DNA of 35,865 bases from Candidatus Coprousia avicola (GCA_018715125.1 DVMF01000050.1:1-35865), one strand, 5' to 3'. Counted from the first letter of the stretch, positions 24,985-32,752 are shown. The notes: generated by a model from the sequence alone, not told the origin. Program-made: numbers and translations.

Positions 24985-25914
24985 ATGCGTTGCCTCATCA
25001 TCCACAATCTTCGGTCGGGCCCCCGCTCTGACGAGATCTTCGCGTTTGCGCATGCGCTCGCCCAAGCGGGCGACGAGGTTGTCATGCGCTTCATCGGCGA
25101 CGGCATGGAGCCCGACGAGGCCACGCGCGACGCGCGCACCTTCGACCGCGTCGTCGCCTCCGGCGGGGACGGCACGGTGGCCAACGTGCTCGATTGCCTG
25201 CGCGACACGCACGTGCCCGTGCTCGTCTTCCCCTCCGGCACGGCGAACCTCTTCTTCAACAACATCGGCAACAGCCCCGAGATCGCCGCGCTCGCCGCCG
25301 CGTGCCGCGCCGGGCGCACCGTCCCCGTGGACATGGGCGAGCTCTTCTGGCTGGGCGATGACGGCCGCACCGAGCGCCACGGCTTCACCATCATCGCGGG
25401 CTCGGGCTTTGACGCCACCATCATGGAGAAGGCGGCGCCCGCCAAGCGCGACATCGGCGAGATCGCGTACTTCCTCTCGGCCCTCTCGACGCTCGAGCCC
25501 GAGGTGGCGCACTTCTCCATCGAGCACGACGGCGTGACGGAGGAGCTCGACGGCATATCGTGCATGGTGGGCAACACCGCCGTCATCCAAAACGGCATCA
25601 ACCTCTTCCCCGACTGCCGCATGAACGACGGCCTGCTCGATGTCGCCATCATCGAGCCGGTGGGCCTCGTGCAGCTGCTGCCGACGGCGCTCGCCGCCGT
25701 CATCGACCCCGCGGGCAAGGGGCTCGGTCGCCCGCAGTTCACCATGTTCCAAGCGCGCGAGGTGCTCGTGCGGTGCACCCCGTCGCTCGGCATGCAGTTC
25801 GACGGCGAGCTCGTGGACAACCATGCGGGCACCTTTGGCGCGCGCGTGCTGCCGCGCTGCCTCGACCTCATCGTGGACGACCTCTCGCCGCTCGCGCACG
25901 AGGCGCAAGAGTAA
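24985..25914 (+). CDS. Diacylglycerol-kinase-family lipid kinase (YegS/DgkB-like)
   Basis: 309 residues. The ATP-binding signature is VVASGGDGTVANVLDCL (about 53-69) and the adjacent loop VLVFPSGTANLF is also typical. The C-terminal beta-sandwich includes INLFPDCRMNDGLLDVAII, which in this family helps bind a structural metal, and ends with MQFDGELVD, the usual D-G-E strand. The family phosphorylates diacylglycerol, sphingoid or related lipids at the membrane. DgkB recycles diacylglycerol released during teichoic acid synthesis. The exact lipid here is unknown. It stands alone on the plus strand, divergent from rnd. Confidence 0.88.
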   Translation: MRCLIIHNLRSGPRSDEIFAFAHALAQAGDEVVMRFIGDGMEPDEATRDARTFDRVVASGGDGTVANVLDCLRDTHVPVLVFPSGTANLFFNNIGNSPEIAALAAACRAGRTVPVDMGELFWLGDDGRTERHGFTIIAGSGFDATIMEKAAPAKRDIGEIAYFLSALSTLEPEVAHFSIEHDGVTEELDGISCMVGNTAVIQNGINLFPDCRMNDGLLDVAIIEPVGLVQLLPTALAAVIDPAGKGLGRPQFTMFQAREVLVRCTPSLGMQFDGELVDNHAGTFGARVLPRCLDLIVDDLSPLAHEAQE

Positions 25915-26019
25915 GCGGGCGCGGGGGCATGGGCGCCCTGATGCGCCCGCAACAACGCGACGCGATGCAGGGGTCGCGCCCCGCAGCGCGAAACAGAACG
26001 GCAATCTTAAGGGGAATGC
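25915..26019. other. Intergenic stretch with a GC-rich stem-loop
   Basis: Directly after the lipid kinase stop, GCGGGCGC (25915-25922) can pair with GCGCCCGC (25943-25950). No T tract follows, so an intrinsic terminator is not supported. Nothing else was recognised before the promoter of the leader peptide. Confidence 0.3.
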
Positions 26020-26048
26020 CGGACGGACGGCGCCCCGTGTGCTATAGT
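26020..26048 (+). promoter_or_regulatory. Promoter of the trp-type leader and ECF operon
   Basis: TATAGT at 26043-26048 is preceded by TGC, forming an extended -10. CGGACG lies 17 bases further upstream as a weak -35. Transcription would start near 26055, giving a leader of about 50 bases before the leader-peptide start codon. Confidence 0.6.
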
Positions 26049-26106
26049 GCCCTCAACGTACAGACGGCGGCAGCGGCCGCCCGCACCTCGAAAGGAGCCA
26101 CCGGAT

Positions 26107-26175
26107 ATGTTGAACGTCAACCTCGCCCTCAACAACTGGTGGTGGCGTGATGTGAACTCGGCCGGTCAACGGTGA
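26107..26175 (+). CDS. Tryptophan leader peptide (22 aa) with three consecutive Trp codons
   Basis: A short reading frame begins with ATG at 26107 and ends with TGA at 26173-26175. It has a strong ribosome binding site, AAAGGAG, nine bases upstream. Residues 9-14 read NNWWWR, with three TGG codons in a row at 26137-26145. Trp is rare and encoded by one codon, so this is the hallmark of trp operon leader peptides, including those of actinobacteria with WWW. The peptide itself has no expected function. Translation speed through the Trp codons senses charged tRNA-Trp. The frame is followed by a terminator and then by ECF transporter genes, not by biosynthetic trp genes. Confidence 0.88.
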   Translation: MLNVNLALNNWWWRDVNSAGQR

Positions 26176-26235
26176 GCCCTTCGCGCCTATAGATTTGCGC
26201 AGATACGGCCCCCGGGTTGACCGGGGGCCGTTTTT
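26135..26235 (+). promoter_or_regulatory. Trp attenuator: competing antiterminator and terminator structures
   Basis: CCGGTCAAC (26162-26170) is the exact reverse complement of GTTGACCGG (26216-26224), which forms the loop and right arm of the terminator. The nine-pair antiterminator and the terminator therefore exclude each other. The first segment overlaps the end of the leader frame. A ribosome stalled at the Trp codons (26137-26145) leaves it free to form the antiterminator. A ribosome that reaches the stop codon (26173) covers it, so the terminator forms. A weaker pairing of ACTGG (26135-26139) with CCGGT (26162-26166) could serve as the 1:2 pause hairpin. Confidence 0.8.
26206..26235 (+). 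terminator. Attenuator terminator hairpin
   Basis: A perfect ten-pair stem, CGGCCCCCGG/CCGGGGGCCG, with loop GTTGA is followed by TTTTT. It lies 30 bases after the leader-peptide stop codon and about 106 bases before the first ECF gene, so it must be bypassed for the transporter to be made. Confidence 0.92.
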
Positions 26236-26341
26236 GGTTTTCGCCCCCGCGACCCCACCGGCCCCGTTCGCATCACGCGCCTCCACCCCGCTCGTCGAGC
26301 AGCCCCTCCCACACACCCCACACCCCGAAAGGTTGATTACC

Positions 26342-26926
26342 ATGACTGAGAACACCACCCCGCGCACCACCACCGCCCAGCCCCGCACCGTCGCCTCCGT
26401 CGACCGCGGCAAACTCGACATCAAGGCCCTCGTCCTGCTCGCCGTGCTCCTCGCCGCTGGCTTCATCCTGAACTTCACGCTCGGCCGCGCCATCGGCGCC
26501 GTCTCCGGCGGCATGATCAGCCCCGAGTTCATCATCTCCGCCTTCTGCCTCACCATCCTCATCGTCCGTCCCAACCTGCTGCAGGCGCTCGTCATCGGCC
26601 TCGTCTCCGCCGCCGTCATCCAGCTCACCACGACGCTGCCCGGCGCCGACTTTGTGGCCGAGGGCATCGCCGCCGTGCTGATGGCCGCCATCGTCAACGC
26701 CGGCATGAAGACGGGCGCTAAGGGCGTCGTGCCTGTGGTGGGCACGTTTGTCTGCACGTTTGTCTCCGGCTTCATCTTTATGGTCATCCGCATGGCGCTC
26801 ATGCAGTTCGACATGGCCATCGCCGCCGCCATGCTCCCCGTCGTCGCGCTCACCGCCGTCTTCAACGCCATCCTCGTGGGCGCGCTCTACCTGCCCATCA
26901 AGCACGCGCTCAAGCTCGCCGACTAG
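26342..26926 (+). CDS. ECF transporter S component, TrpP-like, predicted tryptophan-specific
   Basis: 194 residues from ATG 26342. A weak AAAGG lies upstream, and the longer frame to 26195 crosses the attenuator and is not coding. After a polar Thr/Pro-rich N-terminus of about 30 residues, there are some six hydrophobic segments. The first two segments and the loop between them, GFILNFTLGRAIG then GGMISPEFIISAFCLTILI, followed by VIGLVSAAVIQLTTTLPG, resemble the layout of Bacillus TrpP as I remember it. The next genes encode the ATPase pair and EcfT, so this is the substrate-binding subunit of a complete ECF importer. The Trp leader peptide ahead of it points to tryptophan as substrate. Confidence 0.82.
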   Translation: MTENTTPRTTTAQPRTVASVDRGKLDIKALVLLAVLLAAGFILNFTLGRAIGAVSGGMISPEFIISAFCLTILIVRPNLLQALVIGLVSAAVIQLTTTLPGADFVAEGIAAVLMAAIVNAGMKTGAKGVVPVVGTFVCTFVSGFIFMVIRMALMQFDMAIAAAMLPVVALTAVFNAILVGALYLPIKHALKLAD

Positions 26927-26961
26927 TACCGCCAGCGACCCCGACCCCTCGAGAGGACCCC

Positions 26962-28785
26962 ATGCAGCCCACCGAACAGCCGATCATCGAGATGCGCGAC
27001 GTCGCGTTCTCCTATGGGGAGGACGCCGACCGGGCGCTCGACGGCATCACGCTCACCATCGCCCCCGGCTCGTTCACGGGCATCATCGGCCCCTCGGGCG
27101 CCGGCAAGTCGACGCTCGCCGCCGTGCTCGCCGGCGCCATCCCGCACCACTTCACCGGGCAGCTCTTTGGCGCGACGCTCGTCGAGGGGCAGGACACCTG
27201 CGAGCTCACGCTCACCGATATCTCGCGCATCGTGGGCTCGGTCAACCAGGACATCGACGCGCAGATGGTCGCCTCGGTGGTGGAGGACGAGCTGCTCTTC
27301 GGCCTCGAGAACTTCGGCGTGGCGCACGAGCGCATCGACGAGACCATCACGGCGGCGCTCGATGCTGTGGGCATCGCCGACCTCCGCGACCGCGAAATCG
27401 CCACGCTCTCCGGCGGCCAGAAGCAGAAGGTCGCCATCGCGGCGATACTCGCGCTCGCCCCGCGCGTGCTCGTGCTCGACGAGCCCACGGCCGCCCTCGA
27501 CCCCGTGAGCTCGCGCATGGTCTTCGACGTGCTGCGCGACCTCAACCGCGAGCGCGGCATCACGGTTATCGTCATCGAGCAGAAGGTGGCGCTCCTCTCG
27601 GAGTTCTGCGACCGGCTCCTCGTCATGAACGAGGGGCGCGTGGCGCTCGAGGGCACGCCGCACGAGGTCTTCGCGCACGCCGCCGAGCTCCGCGCCATCG
27701 GCGTCGACAGCCCGCGCGTGGCGCGCATCTCGAACAGCCTCGCCCGGCGCGGCCTCTATCCGGCGGGGACCCCGTGTCTCAACGTGGCCGAGGCGGCATC
27801 GCTCATCGCCCGCACCGTGGGCGCCGGCGCGCCTCAGGCGGGCGCGTCCGGCTCGGCCCCCGCAACCGCGCGGCGCACCGGCTCCCCCCACGCCCCCGCG
27901 CCGCGCCCGCATGCGGAGGGGGCGGAGCCCGTGGTCCGCTTCTCGGGCGTGACGTTCGCCTACCCGGGCGGCGGGGCCTCGGTCAACAACCTCGACCTCG
28001 CCGTCTACCCCGGCGAGCTCGTGGGCATCGTCGGCCAGAACGGCGCCGGCAAGACGACGGCCACCAAGCTCGTCAACGGACTTCTGCGCCCGAGCTCGGG
28101 CAGCGTGCGCATCGCCGGCGTCGACACGCGCGACGTCCCCGTGTCCGAGATCGCGCGCCACGTGGCCACGCTCTTCCAGAATCCCGACCACCAGCTCTGC
28201 AAGAACACCGTGCGCGACGAGGTCGCCTTCGGCCTCGAGCTCCAGGGCGTCCCGCGCGCCGAGGCCGTCCGCCGCGCCGAGCGCGTCATCGAGCGCTTTG
28301 GCCTGCCGGCCGACGAGGCGCCGTTCTCGCTCTCGCGCGGGCAGCGCCAGATGGTCGCCCTCGCCTCCGTCGTGGTGACCGAGCCCGCGGTCATCGTGCT
28401 CGACGAGCCCACGAGCGGGCTCGACTACCGCGAGTGCATGACCGTCATGGAGACGGTGCGCGAGATGGCCGAGCAGGGGTCCGCCGTCATCATGGTCTGC
28501 CATGACATGGAGGTCGTCTCCGACTTTGCCGAGCGGCTCGTCGTCATGGCGGACGGCTGCATCCTCGCCCGCGGCGCCACCGCCGACGTCTTCGCCGACG
28601 CCGCGCTCATGGCGCGCGCCCGCGTAACGCCGCCGCAGGTGGTGGAGCTCTCCGCCCGGCTCGCGCACGAGGTCTCCCCCGCCTTCGCCCACGAGACCGA
28701 GGTGTCCGGCATCGTCGACACCACCGTCGCGCTCGCCGGCAGCCCCGCACCCACCGCCGATCCCGAGGAGGCCCTCCGTGCTTAA
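26962..28785 (+). CDS. Fused double ECF ATPase (EcfA-EcfA')
   Basis: 607 residues from ATG 26962 with GAGAGGA upstream. Two ABC domains are joined in one chain. Domain 1 has Walker A GPSGAGKST (43-51), signature LSGGQKQ and Walker B VLVLDEPTAALDP. Domain 2 has Walker A GQNGAGKTT, FQNPDHQLCKNTV as Q-loop, signature LSRGQRQ with Arg for the usual first Gly after Ser, and Walker B VIVLDEPTSGLD. An Ala/Pro/Gly-rich linker of about 40 residues (around 280-320) separates them. ECF ATPases are normally two proteins, so a fusion fits a dedicated transporter with its own S component and EcfT. The next gene overlaps its end by eight bases. Confidence 0.9.
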   Translation: MQPTEQPIIEMRDVAFSYGEDADRALDGITLTIAPGSFTGIIGPSGAGKSTLAAVLAGAIPHHFTGQLFGATLVEGQDTCELTLTDISRIVGSVNQDIDAQMVASVVEDELLFGLENFGVAHERIDETITAALDAVGIADLRDREIATLSGGQKQKVAIAAILALAPRVLVLDEPTAALDPVSSRMVFDVLRDLNRERGITVIVIEQKVALLSEFCDRLLVMNEGRVALEGTPHEVFAHAAELRAIGVDSPRVARISNSLARRGLYPAGTPCLNVAEAASLIARTVGAGAPQAGASGSAPATARRTGSPHAPAPRPHAEGAEPVVRFSGVTFAYPGGGASVNNLDLAVYPGELVGIVGQNGAGKTTATKLVNGLLRPSSGSVRIAGVDTRDVPVSEIARHVATLFQNPDHQLCKNTVRDEVAFGLELQGVPRAEAVRRAERVIERFGLPADEAPFSLSRGQRQMVALASVVVTEPAVIVLDEPTSGLDYRECMTVMETVREMAEQGSAVIMVCHDMEVVSDFAERLVVMADGCILARGATADVFADAALMARARVTPPQVVELSARLAHEVSPAFAHETEVSGIVDTTVALAGSPAPTADPEEALRA

Positions 28786-29524
28786 CGTCATCGACTACGT
28801 GCCCGGCGACACGATCCTCCACCGCCTGAACCCCGTCACCAAACTCGCCCTCGCCGCCTCGATCATCGCCGCGACGTTTCTTGCCGACGGCTACGCGGCG
28901 CTCATCGGCCTGCTGCTCCTGACGCTTCTGCTCGGCGCCTACGCGGGCAGCGCGAGCCGGCTCTTCTCGCTCGTGAAGGTGCTCGTACCCGTCTCCGCCC
29001 TCATGCTCGTGCTGCAGCTCGCCTTCGTGCGCCACGGCGAGGTGCTCTGGCTCTTCATCACCACCGACGGCCTTGTCTCGGGCACCAAGGCGTGCCTGCG
29101 CCTCGTGGGCGTGGCCCTGCCGCTCGTCCTCATGCTCACCGTCACCAAGACGACGGACCTCGCCAACGCCTGCGTGGAGAAGCTGCACGTCCCCTACCCC
29201 TACGCCTTCACGTTTACGACGGCGCTGCGCTTCGTGCCCGTCTTCACGCAGGAGATGAACGCCATCATGGAGGCGCAGACGGCGCGCGGCGTGGCGTTTG
29301 ACACCAAGAACCCCTTAAAGAAGCTCATGCTCATGCTGCCGGTATGCGTGCCGCTCCTCGTGACCTCGGTGGGCAAGACAGATGCGACGGCGCTCGCCGC
29401 CGAGCAGCGCGGCTTCTACCTGCGCACCCGCGCGAGCAGCTACCGGCGCTACCCCTTCTGCGCGCGCGACGCGGCCGCGGCGCTCGTCTGCGTGGCGCTC
29501 ATCGCCGGCGGCATCGCGCTGTAG
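28778..29524 (+). CDS. ECF transporter transmembrane component EcfT
   Basis: 248 residues from a GTG at 28778 that lies inside the end of the ATPase gene, with GGAGG upstream. It has about five to six membrane segments. The opening NVIDYVPGDTILHRLNPVTKL is typical of EcfT. The cytoplasmic coupling helices carry the two Ala-Arg-Gly-type motifs, EAQTARGVAF (about 166-175) and AAEQRGF (about 207-213), which bind the two ATPase domains. It links ATP hydrolysis to toppling of the S component. As the last gene of the operon it is followed by a small terminator-like hairpin. Confidence 0.9.
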   Translation: MLNVIDYVPGDTILHRLNPVTKLALAASIIAATFLADGYAALIGLLLLTLLLGAYAGSASRLFSLVKVLVPVSALMLVLQLAFVRHGEVLWLFITTDGLVSGTKACLRLVGVALPLVLMLTVTKTTDLANACVEKLHVPYPYAFTFTTALRFVPVFTQEMNAIMEAQTARGVAFDTKNPLKKLMLMLPVCVPLLVTSVGKTDATALAAEQRGFYLRTRASSYRRYPFCARDAAAALVCVALIAGGIAL

Positions 29525-29533
29525 GGCAGACAT

Positions 29534-29559
29534 CGCGCAGAAGAGCGCGCCACTTTTTT
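29534..29559 (+). terminator. Terminator of the ECF operon
   Basis: CGCGC-AGAAGA-GCGCG forms a five-pair stem, then four bases, then TTTTTT. It lies ten bases after the EcfT stop. The stem is short, but the T tract is good. Confidence 0.6.
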
Positions 29560-29597
29560 GCTACCATGCCGTCGAACCCCCAATTTGAGGAGACGGC

Positions 29598-30581
29598 ATG
29601 AGCGACGGCGCAACCCTATTTCCCTTTCTCGACGATAAGATCGAGGCCCATTTTGACGAGGAGACCCGTGCGCGCATCCGCGCCGGGCTCGCGGCTGCCG
29701 CTGAGCGCCCGGTAACGCTTCGCGCCAACACGCTGCGCGCAGACCGCGACGAGGTCGCCGCCGCGCTCGACGAGGCGGGCATCGCGTGGAAGAGCGTCTC
29801 CTGGTACCCGGACGCCTTCGTGCTCGCCGACGTGCGCGAGCGCACCCTTTGGGAGCTGCCGCTCTACCAAGAGGGCAAGGTCTACCTGCAGAGCCTCTCC
29901 TCCATGCTGCCCCCGCTCGCGCTGGCGCCGCGCGCCGGGGCAGATGTCCTCGACATGTGCGCCGCACCGGGAGGCAAGACCTCCGAGCTCGCCGCCCTCG
30001 AGCCGCGGGCGCACCTCACCGCCTGCGAGATGAATGCTCCCCGCGCCGAGAAGCTTGCCTACAACCTCCAGAAGCTCGGCGTCACCGGCGTGAACATCAT
30101 GCGCACGGACGCCCGCCGCCTCGATACGTTCTTCTCCTTCGACCAGATCCTGCTCGACGCGCCGTGCACCGGCACGGGCACGGTCCGTGCGGGCGACGAG
30201 CGGGCGGCGCGGCGCATCACGCCGGCACTTCTCGCCAAGGTTACCAAGGCGCAGCGGGCGCTTCTCGACCGCGCGCTCACCGTGCTCAAACCGGGCGGCA
30301 CCCTCGTCTACTCCACCTGCTCGATCCTGCCCGAGGAAAACGGCGAGCAGGTCGCCTCCGCGCTCAAGCGCCACCGCGATTGCACGCTCGTCCCGCTCGC
30401 CGGCGCGCTTCCCGAGGACGCGCCGGCGCGCCCCGCAACCGCCCAGGCCGTGGCAGACGCCATCGACGCGGGCTCCATCCCCGTGCTCCCGGGCGGACCC
30501 GAGGGAACGCTCACCGTCTGCCCCACGCACGAGTTCGAGGGGTTCTATCTTGCCCTTATCCGCAAGGCGGCGCGCCCGTAG
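29598..30581 (+). CDS. RsmB/NOP2-family RNA 5-methylcytosine methyltransferase
   Basis: 327 residues with TGAGGAG upstream. The S-adenosylmethionine site is VLDMCAAPGGKTSELAA (about 117-133). The two catalytic cysteines of the family lie in LLDAPCTGTG (about 183-192) and VYSTCSILPEENGEQV (about 235-250). It methylates C5 of a cytosine in rRNA or tRNA. The short N-terminal part, VTLRANTLRA, is the usual substrate-recognition start. There is no NusB-like domain as in RsmB proper and no long C-terminal PUA extension as in RsmF, so it resembles the compact NSUN6/RsmF-core type. The RNA target is unknown. It appears to be a single-gene unit. Confidence 0.88.
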   Translation: MSDGATLFPFLDDKIEAHFDEETRARIRAGLAAAAERPVTLRANTLRADRDEVAAALDEAGIAWKSVSWYPDAFVLADVRERTLWELPLYQEGKVYLQSLSSMLPPLALAPRAGADVLDMCAAPGGKTSELAALEPRAHLTACEMNAPRAEKLAYNLQKLGVTGVNIMRTDARRLDTFFSFDQILLDAPCTGTGTVRAGDERAARRITPALLAKVTKAQRALLDRALTVLKPGGTLVYSTCSILPEENGEQVASALKRHRDCTLVPLAGALPEDAPARPATAQAVADAIDAGSIPVLPGGPEGTLTVCPTHEFEGFYLALIRKAARP

Positions 30582-30641
30582 CGCAGAGCCCCACGACCCG
30601 GCGGTGATGCGGCGGGGTGGGAGTTCCCGGCAGGCACGCGC

Positions 30642-30836
30642 CTAGCGCCGGTGCGCCCCGTCCCGACGCCCATGCGGGGCGCCGCCGCGCAGCGCGTCGG
30701 CGGCATCGCGCGCGGCCCGGCGCTCCTCGCGCCGCGCCTTGACCGTCGAGACGGCCAGGTAGAGCCCTGCCGCAACCACGATGGCGGCAAGGACGATGAT
30801 GACGGGACCTATGATCTCGGCAATGGAATCGAGCAT
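30642..30836 (-). CDS. Small single-pass membrane protein, function unknown
   Basis: 64 residues from ATG 30836 with AGGTG seven bases upstream. One membrane segment, IIGPVIIVLAAIVVAAGLYLAV (about 8-29), is followed by a strongly basic, Ala/Arg-rich cytoplasmic tail with KARREERRAARDAADAL. No family was recognised. The hydrophobic start, ribosome binding site and positive-inside tail make it a plausible real gene. The tail composition is also what GC-rich non-coding DNA produces, so certainty is moderate. It lies on the strand opposite to both neighbours. Confidence 0.55.
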   Translation of the reverse strand: MLDSIAEIIGPVIIVLAAIVVAAGLYLAVSTVKARREERRAARDAADALRGGAPHGRRDGAHRR

Positions 30837-31011
30837 CTGAACACCTGCTATCGAAAACCCCGCCCCGCGGGGTACACTGTGCGTTGATGTCCTCTAGCTT
30901 AGCAAACGGGCGCCGCGCGCACCGCGGCGGGAGGGGCATCGTCACAAGAAGAGGAGACGCCGCCCGCCGCCATGGCCGCACGGCGCCCCGCCTCGCCGAA
31001 AGGAGACCGGC

Positions 31012-31542
31012 ATGTCGTTTCTCGACCTCGCCCGCGCCCGCTACTCCGAGCGCCGCTTCGCACCCGACCCCATCGAACCAGAGAAGCTATCGCGCATCCT
31101 CGAGGCGGCCCGCATCGCGCCCACCGCGCGCAACCTCCAGCCCCAACGCGTCCTCGTGGTGCAGAGCCCCGAGGGCCTCGCCAAGATCGACCGCGCGACC
31201 TCCTGCCGCTTCGGCGCGCCCCTGGTGCTCGTGCTCTCCTACGACATGACGGTGGCGTCGCGCCACCCCGACGTCGTCGACTTCGGCGTGGTGGACACCG
31301 CCATCGCCGCGACGCATATGATGCTCGAGGCCCAGGAACTCGGCGTCCACAGCTGCTGGGTCGGCCTCATCGACCCGCCGGAGCTGCGCCGGCAGTTTGG
31401 CATCCCGCGCACGCAGCGCATCATCTCGATCATGCCCCTCGGCTACCCGAGCGAGCGGAGCCACCCCGCGCATCTGCATGAGGAATCCCTTCCACTCGAG
31501 CAGATGGTCGTGTGGGAGACCTACGCGGACCACTGCGGCTGA
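31012..31542 (+). CDS. Nitroreductase-family flavoprotein
   Basis: 176 residues, with AAAGGAG upstream of ATG 31012. The N-terminus FLDLARARYSERRFAPDPI holds the Arg-Tyr-Ser-x-Arg motif that contacts the FMN phosphate. APTARNLQPQRVLVV (about 36-50) is the second FMN-binding block, and GVHSCWVGLID (about 114-124) is typical of the small nitroreductase branch. These enzymes form homodimers and use NAD(P)H to reduce nitro compounds, quinones or flavins. Some are specialised for dehalogenation or detoxification. The substrate here is unknown. It appears monocistronic. The 175 bases upstream hold no clear promoter hexamers. Confidence 0.88.
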   Translation: MSFLDLARARYSERRFAPDPIEPEKLSRILEAARIAPTARNLQPQRVLVVQSPEGLAKIDRATSCRFGAPLVLVLSYDMTVASRHPDVVDFGVVDTAIAATHMMLEAQELGVHSCWVGLIDPPELRRQFGIPRTQRIISIMPLGYPSERSHPAHLHEESLPLEQMVVWETYADHCG

Positions 31543-31569
31543 TCCCCCGCGCACGGCGAAGGCGACACG

Positions 31570-31598
31570 AAAAAGGGCGGGCCCGCGGGCCCGCCCTT
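31570..31598 (-). terminator. Terminator of the degV-like gene (possibly bidirectional)
   Basis: A perfect palindrome, AAGGGCGGGCCC-GC-GGGCCCGCCCTT (31573-31598), is followed on the minus strand by TTTTT. It serves the DegV gene, ending ten bases away. On the plus strand it lies 30 bases after the nitroreductase gene but lacks a full T tract. Confidence 0.85.
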
Positions 31599-31607
31599 CT
31601 GCATCCG

Positions 31608-32501
31608 TTAGTCCGCACGCCTGTCGCCCATAAAGAACAGGGCGACGGTGCCGGGGCCCGTGTGCGCCCCGATGACCGTACCGATGTCGTAGATGGCGAT
31701 CTTGCCGGCAAGCTGCGGGAACCTCTCCTCGATACCCGCGACCACGGCCTCGGCCTCGCCGCGGCAATTCGACTGCGAGAGGCAGCACTTGCCCGCGTAG
31801 GCGAGTCCGCCCTCGGCATGCTCCTCCATCATGCGCACGAGCTCGGCGATGGCGCGCTTGACGGTGCGGATCTTCTGCCGCGGAATGAGCTTGCCCTGGT
31901 AGTCCACGTTCAGCACCGGGCAGATCTTAAGGGCGTTGGCGAGCAGCGCGCTCGTGGCGGAGACGCGGCCGCCGCGCTTCAGGCAATCGAGATCCGACAC
32001 GAAGAACCAATGGTTGAGGTTGAGCTTGTGCTCCTCGACCCACGCACAGGCGTCGTCATACGACATGCCGCCGTCGCGCAGGTCGGCGAGATACTCCATC
32101 AGAAGGCCGAAGCCCGCCGACGCGGCAAGGGAGTCCACCACGCACACGCGGCGCTCGGGATAGCGCTCGCGCAGCTGCTCGGCGGCGATGCAGGCGGAGT
32201 TGTACGAACCCGATATGCCCGACGAGAGCGTGAGGTGCAGGATATCCTTGCCCTCTTTGAGGAAGAGCTCCCAGAACTCCTCGTACTCGCCCACACCCAC
32301 CTGCGAGGTGGTGGGCTGTGCACCGGCCTTGATCTGGTTGAAGAACGCCTCGGGCGTGATGGACGTGTAGAGATCGTCCGGATGGCTCACGCCGTCGATC
32401 GTGTAATGGAAGGGAACCCAGGCGATGTCGCGCTGCTCGAAAAACGCGCGCGGGTAATCCGCCGTGGACTCGCAGGACAACACATAACTGCAATCGCTCA
32501 T
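31608..32501 (-). CDS. DegV-family fatty-acid-binding protein
   Basis: 297 residues from ATG 32501, with GAGAGGAG upstream. The start at 32528 is less likely. The family blocks are CESTADYPRAFFEQRDI (9-25), with the first Asp after STAD-type Ser-Thr; PTTSQVGVGEYEEF (about 64-77); LTLSSGISGSYNSA (about 90-103); VVDSLAASAGFGLL (about 119-132); and LKRGGRVSATSALLANALKI (about 167-186). DegV/FakB proteins bind a fatty acid in a pocket and in Firmicutes hand it to the FakA kinase to form acyl phosphate. No fakA-like gene is adjacent, so the link is only by family. It is a single-gene unit with its own terminator. Confidence 0.9.
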   Translation of the reverse strand: MSDCSYVLSCESTADYPRAFFEQRDIAWVPFHYTIDGVSHPDDLYTSITPEAFFNQIKAGAQPTTSQVGVGEYEEFWELFLKEGKDILHLTLSSGISGSYNSACIAAEQLRERYPERRVCVVDSLAASAGFGLLMEYLADLRDGGMSYDDACAWVEEHKLNLNHWFFVSDLDCLKRGGRVSATSALLANALKICPVLNVDYQGKLIPRQKIRTVKRAIAELVRMMEEHAEGGLAYAGKCCLSQSNCRGEAEAVVAGIEERFPQLAGKIAIYDIGTVIGAHTGPGTVALFFMGDRRAD

Positions 32502-32723
32502 GCGCACTCCTCTCCGCGACACCGGCAAGCCCGGTGACGCACATAGCCTCGAACACAGATATGATACGCGCCCGGATACGGCGCGTTGGGCTCATCCCCC
32601 ATGATAGCGGAGGCGGCGTGCCCCCACCTCTCATGTTCCCTGTCGACATATATCCCAAGCAACCCTTGCGCACGCGCAACTGTGCAGAAAACGCGCTTTT
32701 CGCCGCCGGGCGCCCTCCGGCGC
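32502..32723. other. Intergenic region between degV-like and gtrA-like genes
   Basis: About 220 bases holding the minus-strand leader of the DegV gene. CACCGG (32519-32524) and CCGGTG (32530-32535) form a short inverted repeat there, and an AT-rich patch near 32558-32565 may hold its -10. Nothing else was identified. Confidence 0.3.
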
Positions 32724-32752
32724 TTACCGAATCCTTACGGTTACCGTATAGT
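32724..32752 (+). promoter_or_regulatory. Sigma-70-type promoter for the gtrA-like gene
   Basis: TTACCG (32724-32729), a 17-base spacer and TATAGT (32747-32752) form a fair promoter about 80 bases upstream of the GtrA-like start. The spacer includes a second TTACGG-TTACCG-like repeat. Confidence 0.6.

Noticed and set aside
25915-25950. Stem-loop after the lipid kinase gene as a terminator
   Set aside because: The eight-pair GC stem has no following T tract, so it does not meet the criteria for an intrinsic terminator.
30853-30880. ACCCCG/CGGGGT hairpin with TTTT upstream of the small membrane protein gene
   Set aside because: It could be a minus-strand terminator or attenuator, but there is no gene upstream that it would end and no competing structure. 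It may be chance in GC-rich DNA.
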